Positions 1 through 9,928 of a stretch of DNA of 64,000 nt are shown here, piece by piece. The DNA comes from Membranipora membranacea (lineage: Eukaryota > Bryozoa > Gymnolaemata > Cheilostomatida > Membraniporidae). Both the position numbers and the translations under genes were made by a program. The DNA lies in NCBI GenBank assembly GCA_914767715.1, contig OU612071.1:3348001-3412000 (forward strand). The letters are read 5' to 3'. The stretch's first letter is position 1. The number at the start of each line of letters is the position of its first letter. Below the pieces are notes generated by a model, which searched no databases, had not been told where the DNA came from, and was given only the letters and a program-made list of their open reading frames with translations.

Positions 1-3000
1 TTTTAATTTTTTATTTAGACTGCTAAAGCCTGCTGAAATCTCTTTCAGCTCCAGTTCTACGGGAGATGACTCCTTCCGTAACTCTTCAATCAACATAAAT
101 GTTGGGGGCTTATCAACTCTCACCTGGCGATTAAACTTGTTATGCCAGCCTGAAAACGGAAACAATATTATTCAATATGCACACATAGCTCCTGTTTTAA
201 AGAAGCCTGTGAATATTATTTACTTTCAAGCTATAGTAACGCCTCCCAATATTTGGTATCATATCGGATGTCTCGGGATAATCAAGAGCACTGGCTCTTG
301 ATCAACCAGATACCTCCAATAAGATTAGCCTATGAATTCAGTTGTACCAATGAGCTTCATTCAAATAAATTTTCATCGTCTTGTTATTAGCAATTCTTCT
401 ACTACCTAAGCAATATGTCATATACCAAAAGGCGCTACTATAGCTTTAACTTTATGATTTAAAGCATAGATTTTTGTAACACAGAAACAAAATGTTGGTT
501 GTTGCTCATTGCATACTGAGTGATGAACCTTTCTGATCAAGTGAAGATTGCTTTACAAGGGTTCAAATATGAACAACCTTAAACAAATTGTGAAATTGAA
601 TGACAGTTACCTTCCAGAGAGTTATTTGTCCTTATCGCCTGTCGATACACACTCCAGAATTTTGGCTCAAATCTTCCATTGAACCATGTAAACTCAAAAT
701 ACTCAAACAACTGCCTGAAGTGAGGCTCGTTGTTCTCCGCGACCACATAGCGATAAGCTTCCTGAATCAAGTTGACAGGTAGGTAGGAGAGCCCCCACAG
801 AAACCCACAAACACGACGAGTGTTGTGGTGATGGCGATAGCCTGATGCGAGACCTGTAACATTAACCATGCACTATCAAGTTTTTGAGGTTGAGCTGATG
901 TGAGAAGTTAAGCTAGTATAAAGTTATTCTTTTTTCGTGGTTACTAACCTTGTAGAGAAACTCGGCGATAACTTTTTGTGCTTTCTTAATTATGACTAAA
1001 TAACTTCATAAGAAGTTAAAATTTGATATTTATTATATTATTAATATATCGGTTTATTGCATATTTATAATCATAATATTATTATTAATCATAGTCATAG
1101 TTATTTATGCATAACGTTGACTTCTTACCAAGCTTTTGCACCCTGCGCCAGATGCATTTCCAGAAATGGAAGTTACATCTGACTATATGTACTCCTTGAA
1201 ACGCTGCTGAAGCAGCAGTCCAGATCCCTAAACAGACAAATGAGATGATTTATTATGATACAACTGTGCACAAGGCAATAAATGTCTTTTGTTTTATACA
1301 AATCGGAGGATCGGTCAAGGAAATATTACACAGAACAAGAACAACATTGCAAAACACTACCATGTTATTTGTTCTGTCACTGCGTGAAAAACATTCATAA
1401 AGATGATTGTAGATTGACAATAAAAGCGTGTATGTACCAAGAAAAAATGAAGAAGTTATTGACATCTTGTGAATTAAAATTTACAGTTTGTATTTCAAAT
1501 TTTACAGCTCAGTCAGGTGTGTTTTGATATTCTTTCACAAACAGTTTAATTGTGTACCTTTCTCAAAATCGATGATGATGGTTTGAACATTGAGATTGGC
1601 GATTTTCTTTAACTCATTGAACACCTATTAAAAGGCATAATGGAAAATATAATTGGAAAGCAGTCAGGCATTCTTTAAAATACAGCAAACCCGAATTTAA
1701 ACACACAGTCTCAAATAAATACAGTGGAATAGTATAGTAATTATATTAGAAGATGTCAAGAATTATTTGATACCAAGCTACTAGTTTGGAGAGATTAATT
1801 GTTACAGGAAAAAAAATGTCAACAATTGCATAAAATCCTACTTCCTCTACATTAAATCTGAAAGTCAGCCACAGACCAAAGTGTCTTACACGCAAGCGAT
1901 CAATCCTGCTATAGAGAATAATTAGCATGGTCATTAAAGTGAGGCTCTTCAATTGCCAAATCCGAGGAAAGTAGTTAAGAATAGGATCAGGTAACCACTT
2001 GATGACCTGCACAGGAGGAATTTCTGAATAATTTTAGTTCAAATTTAACATATTAATTTGTTTGTAATTAATAATGGCGTGATTTTAAACGAGATAGTCT
2101 GATCAGTGGGTAACCTGTCGCTAATTAATCAGGATATCTAACCATCAAATAGTCTGTCTGCTGCTTTGAAGACATAGGGACATATATGGAGGGTAGTTGC
2201 TTTCCCCCATTGGCTGTTCTAACAAAGCAGTTTATTGTCAGAAGTTGATGGAAAGGTTTGACAACTGTCTTGAAGGTTCCATCTATACCCCTACAATTGA
2301 AATTAGTCATGCTGAAGAAAGAAAATAATATATTGAAAATACAACAATATTATGAAAAGAGGTGACACAAGGAAGAAGACCTGCAAACATGCAAATTCAA
2401 TATTTGACCTGCTGCATCGGTAGATACTGTTTGTTGATACAGGATGCCTTTCTAAATTACCAAGGCCCACGCATCCCATACAATGTAGTGATTCTCTTCT
2501 AAAGACAACAGTGAACCACTTGAATTCCTAGACTCAGGTTCGGTGGCAATGATTCCTTCAATTATTGTAATTTCAATCTTTGGTGCTTCCTGCCCTCGGT
2601 CTGTTTGATTTGCATAGCAAGATACACCATCGGTATTATAAAGTTCCGTATTACTGCAGTTTCTTCATAAAGCTTCTTAACAGCCCTATCAACAATTGTT
2701 GATGTCGGGCAAACGTATCCTCATTTACTAACTTTTCTGCCTGGTAGAATCAATAAACAAACAAAAATCATCAGACTATCAGATAAAAACATTTGTTTCA
2801 ATGCAAGTAATCTGTAACATTCATAAATTATTAATGTCAGAGAGCAGACAAGCTTTATAGTTTGCCTATAGAGTCAACTACCATACCTCTCTAGCGATGC
2901 GAGCACCTTCTACTTCTAGTGGTTTCCTATAGGCAGGATGATTGTGATCCCTCTACTTATATTGAATGCTCCATTCGACTCTTTCACCATTGCTTTACAC

Positions 3001-3343
3001 TTTGTTGGCTTGCCATACCTCTTGCACAACGCCATGAAACTACCACTTCCTATCAAGAGATCAGGATAGTATACAGTAGTCATGTCAAGCCAACAGACAA
3101 TTTTAGTACAATTCATGGTTTTATTATTAAATTAGTCAGTTGCGTTTTATTGGCAGCTTATTCCAAAATCAGGAAAATAGGTTTATGTTCAGTAGTTGGA
3201 TGTCGCTGAAGTACCTCACAATCCCTGTTCTTCTTTACATAGCGATGTCCTAGATGTCGATCGATTAAGCAATTCCCTTTGCGCTGGGTCGCTGCTCTCA
3301 CTAACGCAAACCTTGGACCATCGATAACTGTATCTATACATTG
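1..3343 (-). CDS. FLYWCH/MULE transposase-derived gene, intron-split, 3' end outside window
   Basis: Well-supported exons, in transcript order: 2290-2143, 1624-1558, 1227-1129, 853-611 and 149-1 (continuing off the window). All have AG/GT borders and the phases agree (2, then 0, then 1, 1, 1). Joined, they read like the MULE transposase core: IDGTFKTV (first catalytic Asp), IIIDFEKG (second Asp), a C-x2-H segment CNFHFW, YVVAENNEPHF, YFEFTWFNGRF and RTNNSLEGWHNKFNRQ. Upstream, about 3343-3215 and 3050-2888, are halves of a FLYWCH-like zinc-binding domain (KGNCLIDRHLGHRYVKK; CKRYGKPTKCKAMV; DHNHP). Two apparent 1-nt frame breaks lie in that N-terminal part, near 2939 and near 2725, and the exons between 2290 and 2740 are unresolved. 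Autonomous MULE elements are usually not cut by so many introns, so a domesticated host gene is possible; the frame breaks could mean decay or assembly error. Nothing shows its function beyond likely DNA binding. Confidence 0.7.
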
Positions 3344-3548
3344 CCTGAAATGTGCATTATGATATATGTTATGCAGTATGTATGTGCGTAGGATTTAGCT
3401 GTTTAATCATTTTTTGTATTAATGAAGCTATGATAAGGATGATTAATTTTCCACTCTGACAAAGTATGAAGATTCTGCAACACTTTTGTGTTTTGCCTGT
3501 GAGCAACTGCTCTGACCCGAGAATAGTGACAATATTACCGCTATACCT

Positions 3549-3870
3549 CACCTATAAGGCCCGTGCCTTATAGATGAAGGCGCCTTAGAGAGTGGAGCAT
3601 AATATGCGCCTATATTATAGGCGCGGCTATCATTTGAAGCATTTTTATATTTGGCTTAGACCAAAACCGCGGTTTGAAAAGGAAAGCCGCATAGCTCAGT
3701 AGACAGAGCGCCTTCCTAGTGAACACAATGTTGCGGGTTTTAATCCGATCGAGGTCAGTTTTTTTTTCCAAAGGGGTGCCTTGTAGCTGTTGAGTGCCTC
3801 ATAACTGTAGCATTTTTAATTTTTCCAAGGGAGGTGCTTCACTTATAAGGCCGGTGCCTTATAAATGAGG
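3549..3870. mobile_element. Short element with palindromic ends and a tRNA-like core
   Basis: Each end carries a self-complementary block built on ATAAGGCC(C/G)GTGCCTTAT (3549-3580 and 3839-3870), so the ends also match each other as inverted repeats. The middle holds a degenerate tRNA-like stretch (see separate entry). The size and shape fit a non-autonomous MITE or SINE-like insertion. No coding capacity. Confidence 0.6.
3686..3758 (+). other. tRNA-like sequence (pol III A/B boxes), probably a pseudo-tRNA or SINE head
   Basis: Starts GCCGCATAGCTCAGTAGACA, which is a good A-box region, and has a weak B-box (GGGTTTTAATCC) about 45 nt later, followed by a run of T residues (from 3759) that could end pol III transcription. 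The acceptor stem does not pair and the anticodon arm is unclear, so it is not called a working tRNA. Confidence 0.45.
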
Positions 3871-4267
3871 TATTACAGTTTTACTAAAGCTAGATCCTGA
3901 TGTTGAATCATTGTTGAATCTTCTTGTCAGCGCTTAATATATGTTACAGACATTTAGAATATGATGTTTCTTAACATTTTTACCTATCATCGTCAAGTCT
4001 GGCCTCCTCCGATAGTTGCACTGCATCTTTTTCTTTTTCTATGAAAGAGATTCTGGTGCAATTGACAATATTGAAAAAAAGAATAAAACAGGACAAATTG
4101 AAAGATTTACATAAAACAATATCATGTCTTAGAAACTGACTTGCTCATCAGTCAGGTCTTCCCATACTGTTCACTTGACTGAGCCCGTGATCCAAAGAAT
4201 ACAGAACAAGACAATTAAAGAGCTTTTTTATCTGTGAAACACAAAATAACAAATTAAATACATCCAC

Positions 4268-4588
4268 GTTTTACTAATTGGGGCCAAGTTTCAGTACTTG
4301 AGGCCAAGTTTTACTAATTGGGGCCAAGTTTCATTGCATTGGGCCAAGTTTTATTAATTGGGGCCAAGCTTTACTAATTGGGGCCAAGTTTCATTGCATC
4401 GGGCCAAGTTTTATATGTGGGGCCAAGTTTTACTAATTGAGGCCAAGTTTCATTGCATAAGGCCAAGTTTTACTAATTGGGGGCCAAGCTTTACTAATTG
4501 GGGCCAAGTTTCATTGCAGTGGGCCAAGTTTTATATTTGGGGCCAAGTTTGGCTCGGGCCAAGTTTGGCTCGGGCCAAGTTGTCGCGG
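4268..4588. repeat. Degenerate minisatellite, core GGGGCCAAGTTT
   Basis: About fifteen imperfect copies of a roughly 20-bp unit, GGGGCCAAGTTTTACTAATT, alternate with a variant carrying TTTCATTGCAT. The last copies near 4550-4580 shorten to a GGCTCGGGCCAAGTT form. Forward-frame reading through it gives a repetitive peptide with no sign of being a real protein. Confidence 0.85.
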
Positions 4589-4729
4589 ATTCGTCTCACT
4601 TCATCAATTTTTTAAGTGATTCCACGAATATTCAAATGGGCAAAAGAAAAACGATTTTTGATCACTTTTAAAGTGTCAAAATTAGGTTGAGAAAAATTTG
4701 TATTGAAAGGTTGGCCTTTTGTTTGGAGC

Positions 4730-5440
4730 TTACTCATATATATGTCTTGTTGTGTTCCTTTTATCTCCTGGTGTTTTCAATGATAGTATAATATTGTACA
4801 TTGAAGGGAATTTGATTTTCCCTATCTCCATAGCTTTCTTCGTCTCATTCTCCGACTGGAACTGGATACTGATGGCACGTAGTGGTCTGTCATCTCTATC
4901 CCTCAGTCTCTTGACGCAAAGTGCTCTAAATTCATGGTTGACATCTCTCAAAATGTACTCTTCTCCAAATGCCAATGGCACATTAGGGACAATCAGGATG
5001 TTAGTAGGCTTTGCTACAGTGTGCCTCATTGATGATCCACCAAGGAAATTAGTTTTCCAGCCTTCAATTATACGTGTTCTCTGTGTATCATCTTCAATTT
5101 GTATGATAAACTTACACCTATCTGGGTATTCTCTACTAAATTGACATTTGTTCATAATTGTAATATCCATTGGTCCAAAAACTTTGCACAAGTGCAATCT
5201 TATTTCATCTTTTTCTATTTCTTGCGGTCGTGCCAAGTTATGAGTAGCAATACATTTCTTCCAGTTGAAGATAGATGTTGTTTTATTTTGGTTATTATAT
5301 TTCGTTTGTTCTCTCCGCCATTGCATTGGCTCATCTTTTTTTTCGGTGTTGCTCCAGGTGTTCTGGTGTACGATATTACGTTTGAGCACATCGGAGGCGA
5401 GGACTTTATGATTTTTCAACTCATCTGTCATGCTCTTCAT
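4730..5440 (-). CDS. Retroelement ORF1/gag-like open frame (orphan)
   Basis: A 236-aa open frame from the first ATG; the frame stays open upstream to about 5525. It is charged and mostly hydrophilic. The middle (LARPQEIEKDEIRLHLCKVF) and the C-terminal part (IVPNVPLAFGEEY, then RALCVKRLRDRDDRPLRAIS) have the spacing of an RRM-like nucleic-acid-binding fold as in LINE ORF1/gag proteins, but no zinc knuckle is seen. No reverse transcriptase, integrase or long terminal repeat was found beside it, and it ends next to a minisatellite. The likely reading is a truncated retroelement; a lineage-specific host gene cannot be excluded. Confidence 0.4.
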   Translation of the reverse strand: MKSMTDELKNHKVLASDVLKRNIVHQNTWSNTEKKDEPMQWRREQTKYNNQNKTTSIFNWKKCIATHNLARPQEIEKDEIRLHLCKVFGPMDITIMNKCQFSREYPDRCKFIIQIEDDTQRTRIIEGWKTNFLGGSSMRHTVAKPTNILIVPNVPLAFGEEYILRDVNHEFRALCVKRLRDRDDRPLRAISIQFQSENETKKAMEIGKIKFPSMYNIILSLKTPGDKRNTTRHIYE

Positions 5441-5529
5441 CTCTGTAGAGAGGACTTTTATGTCCTCTCCTAAACATGACTTTTTTTTTATGTTTACGGT
5501 GTTACAATTCCGTTGGTTAAAAAATTGTT

Positions 5530-7480
5530 ATTTTATGCCCACTTGATCAATATCAATGTTGCCAGGTAAAATCAAACCTATGATAGATGTACAGGCCAAA
5601 CACAACAACACATATAAGGCCACGTGATCTTGCCTTAGCGAAAGAGTAGGGCGGAACATCTGATCACGGTCCAATGTCGTTTTGGACTGCAATTCAACTC
5701 ACAGCTGGTCCACTATATTCTTTTATTACACATACATATTTTTTTTATTGAATAACTACTCATAGTTAGTAAACTAAAGGCATTCCTTGAATACACCAAT
5801 AACCTGCATCCTTTTGAAAAGCCATCATTCACAACCACCCATAAGTACACACAGTTCGCTATGATAAACATTTCCTTCAAACTGATGGCAAAAAAGCCTC
5901 TCCGCTTCTTCCTTAGCTCCTAGCATGATTGGTGGTTTGAATATTTTTAATTTAGGCGAATGTCATGTCGTCAAATTTTTCCTTGGTACAGAAACGTTAC
6001 TTTTTGGCTCAGACAGGGTTCTACACTTATAGCCATTATTCATGCTACTACCTTTAGCTCACATCAACAGACATTTATTGCAGGTTGCGGAGGTTTGTGC
6101 TTGTAAGCAGCTGTCATGCATATGAGCACACAATTCTCGGCTGAGTCAAGCAATGACAAAACAATTTTTTTCACCAACTGAATGGATGTGATCATTTGGC
6201 CGGCATTCTTAAATTTGGTTTCCTGTTTCGGGAGTTATTAAATCACTGCTTTCATCCCATTTCCTCTGTAGTGTCAGCCTTACACGTAGTTCCATTTTCT
6301 CATTGTTGTTTCTGTGTGTAGTTTGGGAAGCCTGAAATATTTTTGGTAGGTAGGAATTTTTGTCTAGCAGAGGCCCTCACCAAACCAATAAAACATTAGC
6401 CTACAAATTTGGGAATCAAATTTAGAAATAGTGGGGAGGCAATACTATACAATAGTTGGTATAGACAGAACATTGCATGACCAAATGAAATAGAGGGCAT
6501 CAATCAGGGCCATGATGTGCCTAGGCTACCTAGTATCACTTCTTCGTATCGACCTTCACCTCATGCCTGTTATCACATCTGGCATTGACGCTGATTATTA
6601 TCGACCATGCCCACATTCGATGAAAATATTGAACTGATCTCAATCTGAAATTGTTGCCAGGTAGGATGTGACTATTTAATCAGTCTCATTCATCTCTAGA
6701 CAGAATAAAAAATCATACAAAAGCTACCACTGGGCGATCTCTGGCAAGTCCGGATCATCTTCTGTAGAATAGGCTGCGAGTTCATGTTAAACAAATTAAT
6801 ATCAGCTCAACAAGCGGATATAAAGGCCAGAAACCTCAGTATTTACATTGTTCTTCTATCTCTTGCTTGTAAAACTGCACAAACTAGTTATGTCATGTCA
6901 CACTGTATTTGGGAATCTCTCCTCCAGGATGGCTTATGGGTGGAGGTAACATTGCCGCAATTGCTATATCTCACGATTGAAATTGATTGCTTTTGATCGG
7001 TGTTTTCTCCTCATGAAAAGAGACTTGTCTTGCAACACTCCATTATCTTCTTCTAGTAGCATCAAAATGTCCTCAAATTAGCAAGGAGTAAAGTTACAAG
7101 ACACTTAACAGGTATTTCAAGAGCAGAAAACTACAACAGAAAACTCAATTTTAGAGCTTGTTAATTAGTCATCGCTGACGATGTTAGCTCCGCCCTTACC
7201 TCATCCTATAGGAGAGAGTCGAGATTTGGAACCTGGACCTATATGGATGTAAGCAGACATCGACAATCCATATATTAGGTTCTATACACTCACAGGGCCC
7301 CGAATGTCCACGATCTTTAATGGTTTCAAAACACCTTTTCTTCTACTGAGAAAAAATGGGCAGCCGTAGCATGAGAAACACATTCAATAATGATATCCAT
7401 AAAATGTATATTCCATTGTCACATATGTCCATATGTCACAAAATGCCAAGAAAATATTTAGGTCAGAATAGGAGCTGTGT
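5530..7480. other. No gene recognised
   Basis: Only short, stop-broken frames in all readings, with no domain match, no tRNA and no clear tandem array. The 70-aa frame at 6784-6996 has no recognisable motif and no splice context. Confidence 0.6.
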
Positions 7481-7484
7481 TAAA

Positions 7485-7849
7485 GGGCAACCAAGGTTTC
7501 ACAGCAATGCATTAATTGGTAGTAAATAATGTCCTAGGCAGCATCAGCTTTGTGCATGACGCGGTGCAAAACTCTAAGTAGTTGCTGACTCTAAGCATGG
7601 TAACGCTTCGGTTTAGGGGAGGTTCCTAGACATTGCTGTAATAATGATAGAGCACAGGCTAAATAAAAACAGGAACAGGAAACTGCTCTGTGGTATTCTA
7701 TTTTAGCTGAGTTTGAGTACCTGATGGATGAATTGTTTCACCAGAATCCTGGCTGAATATTCATCTGAAATTAGATTTTTTCTTTTCCCAATGCAGAAGG
7801 TGCAATCTGCTATCAATGGATGAGAACTTGTTTGAAACCTTGGTTGCCC
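7485..7849. mobile_element. MITE family A, copy 1
   Basis: Bounded by terminal inverted repeats GGGCAACCAAGGTTTC and GAAACCTTGGTTGCCC. The internal sequence (GCAATGCATTAATTGGTAGT and onward) recurs in copies 2 and 3. Non-coding. Copy 2 follows after about six bases. Confidence 0.8.
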
Positions 7850-7855
7850 TTTCAA

Positions 7856-8153
7856 GGGCAACCAAGGTTTCGCAGCAATGCATTAATGGGTAGTAAATAA
7901 TGTGCTAGGCAGCATCAGCTTTGTGCATTACGCGATGCAAAACTCAAAGTAGTTGCTGACTCTAAGCTGGGTAACAATTCAGTTCAGGGGAGGTTCCAAG
8001 ATATTGACGTAATGATGATAGAGCACAGGCTAAATAATAACAGGAACAGGAAACTGGCTGAATAATAATCCGAATTAGATTTTGTCTTTTTTCCTATGCA
8101 GAAGGTGCAATCTGCTATAAATCAATGAGAAGTTGTTTGAAACCCTGGTTGCC
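7856..8153. mobile_element. MITE family A, copy 2
   Basis: Same ends and same internal order as copy 1, in the same orientation and directly adjacent. Shorter because an internal block (the GAGTACCTGATGGATG region) is missing. Confidence 0.8.
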
Positions 8154-8159
8154 TTTTAA

Positions 8160-9928
8160 AAAGATGCTGTTTTGACGTTGTGCATAACATGCACATGCTC
8201 GAAGGGCATACTCAGGACTCAGGATATTCTACCTGAAATTGTGGCAGTCATTTTCTATCTATTTTAAGCTGTGTTCTGCCCTGATACAATACAAGGATTG
8301 AATTGAAAGTGGGTTTGCATCGATTTTGAGATATCAATCTAACACAATCAGGAACCTTTAACCATATCCATCATTTATATAACCTCTGCAATGTCCTGCC
8401 AAAGAATTGGCTTTCCAGTTTTAAAACCTCTGTTTACCTTGAAATAAAATATATGACATTTTGCGATTTTTAAGGTAATCCTTGTCATCCTTGTATAAGT
8501 GTACCTATCGACATGTACCAAGACTAACTAAGAAATAGAAAACCCAATCTAAAGACGTTAAACATTTTCTTTAGTCATGTCCGGATTGGAAACTGAAAAT
8601 ATTAATATTTGTGATAATTATATTTGCCGTAAAAAAAAAGAAAAATTTTATCTGATATATACTATACATGTATATATAGTAAAAATAAATTCGATTATAT
8701 ATTATAAAATCACATATGAATGGTCCCTGTGTTTATTTTGCGCACATGTAAGCAGGGAGGGTGGGTTCCACCCTCCCCGATGTAAGCAGGCCTAATTGGA
8801 AAATAATTCCAAATTTTTAAAGAAGAATTATGACAAGTGTACTGGATACAGTCGATTATGCCAAACAGGGGCGTGTATACTTATAAATAAGTTCAACCCC
8901 CAAAAATCACAAAGTATCAGTTGTATATAGTACCATGTTATATTACGTCCCTGTTTCATAACTGGATCGCATATCTCGGTGTAAGAAACCTCAACCTAGA
9001 TATAGCTCTATATAACTGTATAGCGTGGTGTAATCTTGTATATATTTCTGTGGCGTTGTGTAATCTTGTATATATTTCTGTGACGTGGTGTAATCTGATC
9101 AGAGAATCTGTGTATAAACTGAAAAATAAAATAAAATCTAATTAACATCAGCTTACCAGCTCAAGTTCAATAACCTGTAACTCTTGTAGTGAGATTCACT
9201 GAACAACGAGAGCCAACAGGGGGAGTGGAGCAACACAATGATATCTGATATTAGGACAGGACTACTCAGATAGTACGTGTCTGATAAAAGAGCTAACAAA
9301 TCCACCATCAGGTCAGGGGCGGGTAACTGTGTGAGAGAGATTGGCTAACATTTTGGTAAAGTCGAAGGCTGAAAAATTTTTTTTCTTCAAATCATACGGC
9401 AGAAAATTGATTTTTGTCATACTGTTGTCTGCACAGGACAGAATCTTTTCTTAGCTTTAGCCTTAGATCGTGAGAGGGAGGGGTGGGAGCTTCTTATGGG
9501 ATTACTAAAATATCTCCCCTGCCGACCAAAGCCAAGTAACGACACACTGCAGCCCAATACTGACCACAGTATATTATAAGCATTGCTATGAATTCATGGA
9601 TTAGTGGTAAAATAGGCAGTATGGCTATTCGTTGAGAAATTACATCTGTAGGTCAATATAGCTTTCTGTCAGTAATTGGATCTAGCTATAATTCTGGCAG
9701 TTTAACGTCATGTATGGACTGAATTCCCAGTAACGACCTTTAGAAACTCAGGCAAGCTACTTGACAAATTTTTTTACGAGCGGTCGGGTATACCATTACT
9801 TAACTGCTGGACCAAACAAAGATGAGAAATGTTTCCCACAACCATCCATAGATTGTTCCCTTAATCCATGAATATATATCAGTGATCATAAGTATAATAT
9901 CCATCTTATATACTTACGTTGATTTCAC
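8160..9928. other. No gene recognised; 3' flank of the copper transporter gene
   Basis: AT-rich sequence with short frames only. It contains one tandem repeat (9024-9100, listed separately). The 3' untranslated region of the minus-strand transporter must lie in its upper part, but I could not fix a poly(A) site. Confidence 0.5.
9024..9100. repeat. 33-bp tandem repeat, about 2.5 copies
   Basis: The unit GTGTAATCTTGTATATATTT followed by CTGTG(A/G)CGT(T/G) is repeated from 9024, and the last copy is partial and diverged (GTGTAATCTGATCAG). Confidence 0.75.

Noticed and set aside
1746-2012. 88-codon minus-strand frame within the MULE-derived gene
   Set aside because: It falls in the intron between the DGTF exon (ends 2143) and the DFE exon (starts 1624); those two join in frame without it and it lacks family motifs.
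3686-3758. Functional tRNA gene
   Set aside because: Acceptor stem does not pair and the B-box is degenerate.
4358-4615. 85-codon frame of GPSFTNWGQVS-type repeats
   Set aside because: Translation of the GGGGCCAAGTTT minisatellite.
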